Shown in pieces: positions 8,716-16,359 of a DNA stretch of 64,000 nt. Origin of the DNA: Oenococcus sicerae (GTDB lineage: Bacteria; Bacillota; Bacilli; Lactobacillales; Lactobacillaceae). The notes beneath the pieces are model-generated. The model ran no database searches and was not told the origin of the DNA. It saw only the letters and a program-made list of their open reading frames with translations. Numbering within the stretch: position 1 is the stretch's first letter; each line of letters begins with the position of its first letter. The stretch lies in assembly GCF_004102045.2 (NCBI RefSeq), contig NZ_CP029684.2:558001-622000 (forward strand). The letters are read 5' to 3'. The position numbers and the translations under genes are program-made.

Positions 8716-10324
8716 CTTTATACAAGTATTTACAGGAACATCGTTATCAAACAGCTGGTTTAATCGCGATTCATATCGTCAATTCAGCTTTACAAACACT
8801 AGGCGGCATTGCTAGCGCCAACGCGCTGACCGTGTTAGTCGCTGGCCATTTTAAGACTTTTATATGCTGAATCCTCGCCATGCTACTAGCTTACTTGTTA
8901 TTTGCCACCGGTATCTATCTGAGCATTTATCGTCTAGCAATTATCAAACAAAGAGTCGACACCTCGATCCGCCGTGACATCAGCCAAAGAATCGCTAAAA
9001 GTTCTTTTGCACAATTCCATAGTCAGCCAGATGGTACTTATAGTTCTTGAATGTCAAATGATCTCGCTGTTATCAATTCCGAAGCTATTGAAAACTTTTT
9101 TGCTATCATTGCGGCTGTGGCTGATGTCATTTTTGCAAGTCTGACACTTGCTTATTTTCATTATTCTATTTTAATAACAGTCTTTGTTCTCAGCATCGCG
9201 ATGATGCTGCTACCTAAAGTTTTTAAAAAATCATTAGCTAAGGCCTCTCTTAAAAGAACCGAAAGTAATGAAAAACTGATGTCAGAAATTGAAGATGTCC
9301 TTGAAGGATTCAATGCACTTTTTATGCTGAATGCCCGTGACTTGATCGTCTCTAAAACTGTCGCTGCTTCTAAAAAAAGCAACCAAACAGCCGAAAATTA
9401 TTCCAATATTTTCGCCCGTATGATGGCGATCGTCAATGGTTTAAGCATCGTGAGTCAGGTCATTGTTTTATCCCAAGCTGGTCTGCTGATCTTTTTTAAA
9501 ATGACTGCGATCGGTGCTGTTTCTGCAGCACAATATTTTTCCGGTACTATTTTTTCGCAATTAACTGGCCTCAGCGCAAACTGGGCCGAAATGAAAGCAA
9601 CGGCACCAATTTTTGATAAATTTACCAAAATAACTGCTGAAGATGACGATCAGACAGACAAAATCGGCTCGTTTAGCCAGCAATTAGTGATGAAAGATAT
9701 CCATTTTTCCTACAAGGACCACATCATTTTAAAGGGAGCCAGTTTACGGATTGAAAAACGGCATAAATATGCTTTAGTTGGTCCCAGCGGTGCCGGAAAA
9801 TCAACTGTTTTGAATCTTTTGAATACGAAATTAGCCGATTATCAAGGTTCTATTTTAATCGACGGCCAGGATTACAAAAATTTAAATGCCGCTGCTATTA
9901 GGGAACAGATTTATTATCTCGATCAAGATCCATACATTTTTAATGACACGATCGAAAACAATATCAAAGTCGGTCAGCAAACAACGATGACTGATTTACA
10001 AAAAGCCATCGAACGCGCCGGACTCACATCTTTCATAAAAAAATGCCTGACGGTTTGCAAACAATTTTGTCTCATAATGGTTCTGATCTTTCCGGCGGTC
10101 AAAAACAACGGCTCGTCTTAGCTCGAGGATTTGTATCAGGCCGCAGCATTTTCTTAGTCGATGAAGGTACTTCTGCCCTTGATCAAGCATCAGCGATCAA
10201 AATCGAAGATACGCTGATCCAGGATCCGAATTTGACACTATTAATGGTCACCCACCATTTGCGTGATCAGACTGCTGCTCAACTTGATCAAGTGTTTCAG
10301 TTGCATGAACAACTGATTAGCTAA
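8712..10324 (+). pseudogene. Broken ABC exporter (two in-frame TGA stops plus frameshift)
   Basis: The remains encode a half-size ABC exporter that would be about 537 residues if intact. Reading from the ATG at 8712, which overlaps the rsgA stop, the frame is interrupted by TGA at 8868-8870 and 9048-9050 and resumes cleanly after each. The local protein context (hydrophobic segment; Y-S-S-stop-M-S-N-D) suggests that TGG tryptophan codons mutated to TGA. The frame then runs through Walker A G-P-S-G-A-G-K-S and is lost at an A7 tract (10037-10043). One more A would join it to the frame with signature L-S-G-G-Q-K-Q-R and Walker B F-L-V-D-E. The gene cannot make a functional transporter. The family resembles single-polypeptide peptide or lipid exporters. 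Confidence 0.85.
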
Positions 10325-10490
10325 TTTTTAAAGGCAACTTCACAAGCGTTTCAACTAGCTAGGCACTACTACATTTAGCTACAAAAGTTTGAACCATTTA
10401 AATTTTGGCAGTTCAATGAACGACAAATGAAATCAAATGATGAATTGTTATTAAACAGCTGTAATCAAACATAAATAATAATGATGTATA

Positions 10491-10527
10491 AAAAAACGTC
10501 TTAACCCTTTATAGGTAGACGTTTTTT
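10491..10527. terminator. Bidirectional terminator between converging genes
   Basis: The arms AAACGTCT (10494-10501) and AGACGTTT (10517-10524) form a hairpin flanked by A6 on the left and T6 on the right. It can serve both the dead ABC gene and the leftward immunity-like gene. The 170 bp before it show no further feature. Confidence 0.8.
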
Positions 10528-10546
10528 CGTTATGGATGAATGATTT

Positions 10547-10834
10547 TTAAATGTTAAATAGGACATCTCGTCCACCAATACCAGTTGGACCAATGTATCT
10601 TTGAGATAGTTCATTAAAGAACTGAACAGAGACTGCCGTTAGTTTTTGATTGATCGCTAGCGGTGTTAATTGGGACTTTAATAAGCTAATAACCGACCGA
10701 TCATTTTTAGTTTTTTCTAAAGCTTTTTTAGCAGAAACAAAAATACTTTTTTCAGTATCTGAAATAGTGTTATTTGACAATAATTCAGAAAGCGAATCGT
10801 GTAGCCAATCTGCATCTGGTTTTTTGAATGTCAT
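10547..10834 (-). CDS. Bacteriocin immunity-like protein (enterocin A immunity type helical bundle)
   Basis: This 95-residue, mainly helical, soluble protein resembles the enterocin A immunity family, four-helix cytoplasmic proteins that protect the cell against class IIa bacteriocins. I base this on length, the helical pattern and conserved spots such as L-L-S-N-x4-D-T-E-K-S-I-F-V-S-A-K and L-T-P-L-A-I-N-x-K-L-T. AGAGGGAT precedes the start. No bacteriocin precursor gene is visible beside it, so it would be an orphan immunity gene. The same type of domain forms the N-terminus of the MsrA protein encoded 1.1 kb to the right. The family assignment is from memory of its pattern and should be treated as probable. 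Confidence 0.65.
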   Translation of the reverse strand: MTFKKPDADWLHDSLSELLSNNTISDTEKSIFVSAKKALEKTKNDRSVISLLKSQLTPLAINQKLTAVSVQFFNELSQRYIGPTGIGGRDVLFNI

Positions 10835-10942
10835 AGGATCCCTCTTTTTTTAATTAGATCAAGTTAAAACCCAACCATCAAACATAACGCTGATCGAATT
10901 TACTAGACATTAGCACAGACAAACTGCTGTTGCAATGAAATT

Positions 10943-10971
10943 TTGGTCAACGAATTTGCGTTTGCTATAAT
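10943..10971 (+). promoter_or_regulatory. Strong promoter of the broken alpha/beta hydrolase gene
   Basis: TTGGTC at 10943-10948 and the perfect TATAAT at 10966-10971 are 17 bp apart. The start codon at 10983 lies only 11 nt after the -10, so the transcript would have a leader of about 4 nt. Confidence 0.75.
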
Positions 10972-10982
10972 TCAAACAGATT

Positions 10983-11779
10983 ATGCAAAACGATATTTTC
11001 AAAACTAATTTTGGCCAGTACGCTTTATCAAAACGCCTTGGGGAACCACTGGTTGTTTTTTAAGCGGCATGGATTCTTTTAGCAGCTTACAAACCTTTCA
11101 GCCTGTCATTGATCAGTTTCCTGATCATTTCGGTGTTTTAGCTGTCGATTACCTGGGGATGGGACTGAGCAAAGCGGCTGATCGCGATTATTGTTTTTCC
11201 GATGAGCTTCAAGCCATTTATCATATGATCGATCAATGTGCTGCTAAACAAGTCATTGTCGTTGCACACAGCATTGCTGGCGTCTATGCATTGGCTTTAT
11301 CGCAAAAATTATCAAACTTAGCTGCCTTTATTGGGATTGAACCAACTACTAGAGAAATTATTACTAATCCGCCTCGGGATCCTGAGTATGTAAAAGCAGC
11401 TGAAAAATTCAAACATTTAACCCAAGCGCAAGGCAGCAGCTGGATTCATGCACAACTTGACCGCTGTTTTTCCAAGGAACAAGCAGCCTTAATTTGGCAA
11501 ACATCTGAAAAGGCATCTAATGCTTTGACAACTGATGATGAAAAACGGCTTCAAAGTATTTTTGACTCAATCAATTGGCAATCTGAAATTAAGTTACCAA
11601 ATAATCTGCCTTCAGTTATCTTCACAGAGGCTTATCGTAAAAAAGAATATTGTCGTTCTGAATATATGACTAATCATCGTCAGTCCCAAGTTATAGCGGC
11701 AGGAACCTTTCACTATTTGCATTGGGAAATACCGACAGAAATCTCAAAGACGATGATAGATATTATCTCGAGTCTCTGA
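10983..11779 (+). pseudogene. Alpha/beta hydrolase, frameshifted near the N-terminus
   Basis: If intact this would be a 265-residue alpha/beta hydrolase. The ATG at 10983 opens a frame ending G-E-P-L-V-V-F followed by TAA at 11061-11063. One extra T in the T6 tract at 11056-11061 would continue the frame as V-V-F-L-S-G-M-D-S-F, the usual first strand and oxyanion-hole loop of the fold. The rest is intact: D-Y-L-G-M-G near the second strand, the nucleophile elbow A-H-S-I-A-G, and a C-terminal F-H-Y-L-H-W with the likely catalytic His. A shorter product from the ATG at 11069 would lack the first strand. Substrate unknown. The break is a probable one-base deletion; a sequencing error cannot be excluded from the sequence alone. 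Confidence 0.8.
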
Positions 11780-11922
11780 TACGAAAACCTTTTAATTTGG
11801 CCAACAAAATACCCAGTGGTAAAGGACCTGGCAGCTTTCTCGGCAATCAAACTATCAGTCAAATCGCTTATAATGAGGACATAACTAGGCGGATAATTGT
11901 GCGATAAATCGCAGGACTTCTC

Positions 11923-12774
11923 ATGAAAATAGAAAGTAATCACGAAAAAATACTGAATGAACTCTACAACCTTGTACTGAGTCCACGCACGCGTGACTGG
12001 GAACGTTCTTTGCTATTGTCAGCCAAAGAAAAAATTGAATCCGGCGGCAATTTCAATCAAGCATTAGCCCAACTTGAATACGATCTGCGTCCTTTAGCCG
12101 TCAGAAATAATTTGACGCCTGATGTGACCGACTTTTATTTGAAAATTACCGGGGATACCAATGGCAGTGATAAGTTCGATTTGAGTAGCCATTATGCAAA
12201 GGACCAGGCTTACGAAGAGCGAGCCATATTTGCCGGCGGTTGTTTTTGGTGCATGGTTGAGCCCTTTGAAACGCAAACTGGTATCGTTTCTGTACTCTCT
12301 GGCTATACTGGCGGGCACACGAAAAATCCAACCTACGAACAAGTCAGCGGCGGTACTGCCGATACGGGACACGTTGAAGCCGTTGAGATTATTTTCGATA
12401 GCCGCGTCATCAGTTATGAAGAGCTCGTCGCCCTGTATTGGCAGATTACCGACCCAACCGATGAGTTCGGTCAATTCAACGATCGCGGCAAAAATTATCG
12501 ACCGATCATTTTTGTGCAAAACGAACAACAGCGAAAAATTGCTGAAACATCCAGACAAAAATTAGCGGATTCTGGCCAGTATGACCGCCCGATCGTGACC
12601 GAGATCAAAGCGGCTTCAACCTTTTGGCCGGCCGAAAACTTCCATCAGCAGTTTTATAAAAAGAATCCAAAAAGATACAAACTCATTAAAAAAGAACGCC
12701 AGCAATTTCTTGCTTTTCAACATTTACAAAACAAAATTCGCCTAGGTCTCAAACGATTCACGAAAAAAGCTTAA
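11923..12774 (+). CDS. msrA: Peptide-methionine (S)-S-oxide reductase with N-terminal immunity-like domain
   Basis: MsrA reduces methionine S-sulfoxide in proteins and protects the cell from oxidation. The catalytic domain starts near residue 98 and carries F-A-G-G-C-F-W-C with the catalytic Cys at about 107, followed by the conserved G-Y-x-G-G and G-H-V-E-A-V-E motifs. The 283-residue protein is about 100 residues longer than a typical MsrA. The extra N-terminal segment (about residues 5-80) is helical and resembles the immunity-like protein encoded at 10547-10834, sharing spots such as [10 protein letters not shown] and [18 protein letters not shown] lies at 11869-11874. The reductase call is firm; the role of the extra domain is unknown. 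Confidence 0.9.
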   Translation: MKIESNHEKILNELYNLVLSPRTRDWERSLLLSAKEKIESGGNFNQALAQLEYDLRPLAVRNNLTPDVTDFYLKITGDTNGSDKFDLSSHYAKDQAYEERAIFAGGCFWCMVEPFETQTGIVSVLSGYTGGHTKNPTYEQVSGGTADTGHVEAVEIIFDSRVISYEELVALYWQITDPTDEFGQFNDRGKNYRPIIFVQNEQQRKIAETSRQKLADSGQYDRPIVTEIKAASTFWPAENFHQQFYKKNPKRYKLIKKERQQFLAFQHLQNKIRLGLKRFTKKA

Positions 12775-12786
12775 CCTGGCAGCTGT

Positions 12787-13743
12787 TCATTTAACAGCAA
12801 TGACAACTTTGCCAAAGTTTCGGTTCTGTTTCAAATCATCTACGGCTTTTTGTGCATCATCAAGCGCGTAGACTGCCGCGATCGGCATTGTGATTTTCTT
12901 TTCGGCCAGTGCGGCAGCTAACTTTTGCTTCATTTGTAAAACGATTGCCACAGTTTCCGCTTCGCTTCGCAAGCGAAATGAGCTGCCAACATAATGAATG
13001 CGGCGCATGTTATGCAGATCAAAATCAAAAGTACCGACATTACCGGCAATTCGACCCACGTTCACGATCGTGCCGCCGGGTTTAGTTGCCTGCATATTGC
13101 CATTTACCGTTGGCCCCGATAGAAAATCGATGACAAGATCGACACCGCCGACACTAGCAGCCAATACTTGGTCAACCCAGTCACCATCGGAGCTGTTCAC
13201 AAAAACATCCGCCGCAAATTTTTTGAGTTGGCGGCCTTTTTCGATGGATCTCGAAGTACCGATAACAGTCTTGGCGCCGAACAATTTTGCGATCTGCATG
13301 CCGACGATCCCAGTGGACGAACTAGCTCCTTGAAATAAAATGCTTTGTCCTTTTTGGAAACTACCGCTCATACAGATGGCTTCGGTCATGGTTTGCAAAG
13401 CGACGGGCAGTGCCGCAGCTTCTTTAAAGGTCATAGTCTCTGGCAGCGCGAACAACAGGTCCGCATTGATCACCAGTAAATCAGCTAACGCATTTGGACT
13501 GTGGCCCATGACTCGATCGCCGATTTTAAAGTTCTTGACATCATCCCCGACAGCTAAGATCTCACCAGAGAACTCGATACCAAGAATGGGCTGATGACCA
13601 TCCACCTGTTTAAAAGCATTAAGATCGGCACGATTCATGGCTGAATAGTAGACACTCACAAGCACTTGATCTGGACGGCTTATTTTAGCATCAGCCACTT
13701 CGATAATTTTTGCCCGCTGTGAAACAACAGATAAAGCACGCAT
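12787..13743 (-). CDS. Quinone oxidoreductase-like, zinc-free MDR-family dehydrogenase
   Basis: This 318-residue cytoplasmic enzyme belongs to the medium-chain dehydrogenase/reductase superfamily, quinone-reductase branch, which uses NADPH to reduce quinones or enones. It has the GroES-like N-terminal domain with G-I-E-F-S-G-E and G-D-R-V-M-G (about residues 55-80), and the cofactor-binding motif Q-G-A-S-S-S-T-G-I-V-G near residue 138. The Cys and His ligands of the catalytic zinc found in alcohol dehydrogenases are absent, as expected for this branch. AAAGGAG precedes the ATG. It is convergent with msrA and may serve redox defence with it, but the physiological substrate is unknown. Confidence 0.85.
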   Translation of the reverse strand: MRALSVVSQRAKIIEVADAKISRPDQVLVSVYYSAMNRADLNAFKQVDGHQPILGIEFSGEILAVGDDVKNFKIGDRVMGHSPNALADLLVINADLLFALPETMTFKEAAALPVALQTMTEAICMSGSFQKGQSILFQGASSSTGIVGMQIAKLFGAKTVIGTSRSIEKGRQLKKFAADVFVNSSDGDWVDQVLAASVGGVDLVIDFLSGPTVNGNMQATKPGGTIVNVGRIAGNVGTFDFDLHNMRRIHYVGSSFRLRSEAETVAIVLQMKQKLAAALAEKKITMPIAAVYALDDAQKAVDDLKQNRNFGKVVIAVK

Positions 13744-13761
13744 ATTAAACTCCTTTAAAAT

Positions 13762-13815
13762 AATGGCTATTTGTCAATAGAATGCCACTGGATAATCTGA
13801 CATTCAATAGCCATT
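13762..13815. promoter_or_regulatory. Long interrupted inverted repeat upstream of the quinone reductase gene
   Basis: AATGGCTATTTGTCA (13762-13776) and TGACA plus AATAGCCATT (13798-13802, 13806-13815) are inverted copies with a 3-nt bulge. It lies 19 bp upstream of the start codon and has no T-run, so an operator or an mRNA hairpin is more likely than a terminator. Confidence 0.45.
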
Positions 13816-13827
13816 CTAAATAAAAAA

Positions 13828-13853
13828 TAACGACTATGATCAGTCGTTATTCT
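13828..13853 (-). terminator. Terminator of the esterase gene
   Basis: AATAACGACT and AGTCGTTATT form a hairpin with a 6-nt loop. In the leftward direction it is followed by a T-rich tract. Confidence 0.7.
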
Positions 13854-13869
13854 GAAACAGATGACTCAT

Positions 13870-14820
13870 TTAGTGATTGTGTTTCATGACCCAAGCAGTG
13901 GACAAGGCCATAGCTGCTCGAGCGGCATGTGTATTATCCAGCACATTCAGCATCACAAAATCATGGATCATTGCTTGAAAACGAACTTGGGTTACAGCAA
14001 CGCCGGCTTCGCGTAATTTTCTTGCATAAGCTTCGCCTTCATCACGCAAAACATCTGCTTCATCAGTCAAGATCAAAGCTTCTGGCAAATCTGCCAATTC
14101 TTTAAGTGAGGCCCGCAAAGGAGAAGCGGTAATTTCCAAGCGCTGCTGCTGGTTAGTCGTATATTGATCCCAAAACCACTGCATGCCGGCTTTGGTTAGA
14201 TAATAGTTATCCTGAAATTCATTATAAGATCCCGTCTCAAAATCAGCATCAGTCACTGGATAATACAGCAACTGCTGACTAATTTTAATACCATGGCGTT
14301 GTTTGGCCAGAATCGTCATCACGGTAGCCATGTTGCCGCCGACAGAATCTCCAGCTACTGTCAAGCGATCAAGATCAAGCTGCTTTTCGTCAGCCAAGAC
14401 TGCCAATTGTTGCAAAACAGCATAATTTTGTTCAATTGCAGTCGGATATTTAGCTTCGGGCGACAGACTGTATTCAGGAAAAACAACTACAGAGTTAGTT
14501 CGAACTGATAATTCACGAATTAACTTATCGTGTGTTTGCGCACTGCCAAATACCCAACCAGCACCATGAATGTAGAAAATCACGGGTAATTTTGCAGCAT
14601 TACCAGCAGGTCGAACAAAACGTACGTTGATACTACCCCATTTTTCAGCGCTGATTAATCGATCTTCAATATCGACATTTTCTTTGCTGATAGGTTCAGT
14701 CTGAACTTTTTCTAACAATGCGCGGCCATCTTTCGGCGCTAGTTCATAAATTCTCGGGTGCGCTGCATTAGCTTCGCTAAATGAAAGTGCAGCTGATTCT
14801 AAAGAAATACGAGTTACCAT
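13870..14820 (-). CDS. Hormone-sensitive-lipase-type esterase (acetyl esterase family)
   Basis: This 316-residue alpha/beta hydrolase belongs to the HSL-type esterases that cleave short-chain carboxylic esters. It shows the oxyanion motif H-G-A-G-W-V-F-G near residue 85 (family consensus HGGG, with one Gly replaced by Ala), the nucleophile elbow G-D-S-V-G-G-N near 158, an acidic residue in T-D-E-A-D-V-L-R-D-E, and the catalytic His in I-H-D-F. There is no signal peptide, so it is cytoplasmic. TTGGAGGT precedes the start. A perfect cre site and an extended -10 lie upstream, so carbon catabolite control by CcpA is likely. Esters of wine or fruit are possible substrates, but this is inference. 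Confidence 0.85.
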   Translation of the reverse strand: MVTRISLESAALSFSEANAAHPRIYELAPKDGRALLEKVQTEPISKENVDIEDRLISAEKWGSINVRFVRPAGNAAKLPVIFYIHGAGWVFGSAQTHDKLIRELSVRTNSVVVFPEYSLSPEAKYPTAIEQNYAVLQQLAVLADEKQLDLDRLTVAGDSVGGNMATVMTILAKQRHGIKISQQLLYYPVTDADFETGSYNEFQDNYYLTKAGMQWFWDQYTTNQQQRLEITASPLRASLKELADLPEALILTDEADVLRDEGEAYARKLREAGVAVTQVRFQAMIHDFVMLNVLDNTHAARAAMALSTAWVMKHNH

Positions 14821-14848
14821 TGATTACCTCCAAATATGGGTTGTCAAT

Positions 14849-14862
14849 TGAAAGCGCTAACA
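14849..14862. promoter_or_regulatory. cre site (CcpA binding)
   Basis: TGAAAGCGCTAACA matches the cre consensus TGWAANCGNTNWCA at every position. It lies between the -10 of the esterase promoter (TATACT on the minus strand, 14877-14882, preceded by TGC) and the start codon, which fits roadblock repression. Confidence 0.7.
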
Positions 14863-14897
14863 AACCCACGCTGAGCAGTATAGCATGTAGACTAACT

Positions 14898-14929
14898 ATT
14901 AGTAAGGCAACTATTAAGTTATTACTAAT
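14898..14929. promoter_or_regulatory. Inverted repeat at the -35 of the esterase promoter
   Basis: ATTAGTAA (14898-14905) and TTACTAAT (14922-14929) are perfect inverted copies 16 bp apart, overlapping the expected -35 position of the leftward esterase promoter. It may be an operator for an unknown repressor. Confidence 0.4.
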
Positions 14930-14954
14930 CGTCTGGAAAAGGAATCGTTTTCGT

Positions 14955-15144
14955 GACAACGAAAAATGCTCGCTCGACAGGCAAAAATCAGATCACTTGC
15001 AATCAAAATACCAGCTATTCAGCCTTGAATGGCACTAGATCAATGTTCAGGAAAAACAACAATATGATGACTATTTTCCAGAGTTTTGGCCAAAATACCA
15101 ATCATTGTTCAGTCTTTCGGAAGTATTGGATGTTTAAAAAATAA
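14955..15144 (+). pseudogene. Possible gene remnant between esterase and acyltransferase
   Basis: The 357-bp gap between the esterase and the acyltransferase contains the regulatory sites above and a stretch that looks formerly coding. In one plus frame it reads as a plausible helical, charged protein tail up to a TAG at about 15036-15038 (S-L-E-W-H-stop-I-N-V-Q). It continues without another stop to a TAA after L-S-E-V-L-D-V near 15144. No start or upstream domain can be recognised. It might be the tail of a lost regulator. Low confidence. Confidence 0.3.
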
Positions 15145-15177
15145 ATCGTACGTTTTTTAATGGAATTTTAATATTCA

Positions 15178-16359
15178 TTGTTTAAGATACCGTTGATGGT
15201 TAGACCTAAAGATAGAAAATATTTATACGGCGTTGATTTAATGCGGCTTTTGTTTATCGTTGGCGTCTTAACCATCCATACCTCGACGATTTTCGCCTAT
15301 AAATTTCCAATTGGCTCACCGGCCTTTCTTTTTTTTGCTGCTTTTCATATGCCGATGCACTTCACAAGAATGGGTTTCATGTTTGTCTCCGGTCTTGTCT
15401 TATTTTTAAATTCTTATAATCGGCCGATCGCGTTAATAAAATTTTGGAAAAAACGATATTTTTGGGTGCTGATTCCTTATTTTTTTTGGAATTTTTTCTA
15501 TTTTGTCTTTGCTGCTTATCCAAAAACAGTCTTTGATAGTCAGTGGTGGCTGCAATATTGGGACCTGCTGATCCATGGAAATGGCTACTATATGTATTTT
15601 CTACTGGTCATGATACAGCTCTATCTTTGTTATCCCTTGATGCGCTTATTATTTAAAAAAACTGAAGGCAGACATCTTAAAGTCTTCTGTATCGCAATCA
15701 TTATAGAATTAGCGATCACTGTTTTTTTGAAATCCGTTTTTCCACATTTATCAACTAGCGGCTGGCCGTATTTATTGCGTAGTTATGGCATGTTTGTCCT
15801 GACATACGAAGGCTATTTTATTGCCGGAGCTTTAGCTGGTATTCATTATGCGGAAGTGGAAAGCTGGATCGTCAAGCATATCAAAGCTTTTTTTATTGCT
15901 TTGATAGCTGGTATCCCCACGATCGTTCTTTATTATTTTTATAATCTCGATATCTTAAAACTCAGCTACAGCAAGGCTTATGAAGTCCATCAACCCCTGA
16001 TCGTCATATATTCCCTGATTGTGATCGCCAATATTTTTTACGTTGGTTATCGATATGACAAGATCGTCAAAAATGGTCAGCAGCAAAAAATAGTTTCCTT
16101 TATCTCGAAAGCTCAAAAGATTGCTTTCGGTCTTTATTTAACACAAACGATCGCCTTATCAATTCTTCAAGAATTGATAACGTTCATTCCTGACACAGCA
16201 TGGTATATTTGGCTGCTTTGGCCGCTCGCAACAGCCTGTGTGATTGGGTTTTCCGGCGCTTTATGCTGGATTTTATATAACACGCCGGTCACCCATTACC
16301 TAATTGGACGACCGTTGAATAAGAGGAAAAATGGCAGAATACAAATCAAAATTAATTGA
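15178..16359 (+). CDS. Membrane acyltransferase (acyltransferase 3 family)
   Basis: This is an integral membrane protein of about 390 residues with roughly ten membrane segments. The N-terminus has the family pattern G-V-D-L-M-R followed by a transmembrane stretch ending in T-I-H-T-S, with the His expected to be catalytic. Family members transfer acetyl or other acyl groups from cytoplasmic acyl-CoA to sugars or wall polymers outside. The start is uncertain: a TTG at 15178 or an ATG at 15196, neither with a clear ribosome site. The next gene, an acyl-CoA ligase, begins 29 nt before this gene ends, so the two are probably translationally coupled and may work together: the ligase could supply the acyl-CoA. 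That link is inferred. Confidence 0.8.
   Translation: MFKIPLMVRPKDRKYLYGVDLMRLLFIVGVLTIHTSTIFAYKFPIGSPAFLFFAAFHMPMHFTRMGFMFVSGLVLFLNSYNRPIALIKFWKKRYFWVLIPYFFWNFFYFVFAAYPKTVFDSQWWLQYWDLLIHGNGYYMYFLLVMIQLYLCYPLMRLLFKKTEGRHLKVFCIAIIIELAITVFLKSVFPHLSTSGWPYLLRSYGMFVLTYEGYFIAGALAGIHYAEVESWIVKHIKAFFIALIAGIPTIVLYYFYNLDILKLSYSKAYEVHQPLIVIYSLIVIANIFYVGYRYDKIVKNGQQQKIVSFISKAQKIAFGLYLTQTIALSILQELITFIPDTAWYIWLLWPLATACVIGFSGALCWILYNTPVTHYLIGRPLNKRKNGRIQIKIN

Noticed and set aside
8868-9050. UGA codons read as tryptophan or selenocysteine
   Set aside because: Many genes here end in TGA, so the code is standard; there is no SECIS-like feature evident, and the same gene also has a frameshift.
12094-12558. 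Leftward 154-codon open frame inside msrA
   Set aside because: It is antisense to conserved MsrA catalytic sequence, so it is a shadow frame.
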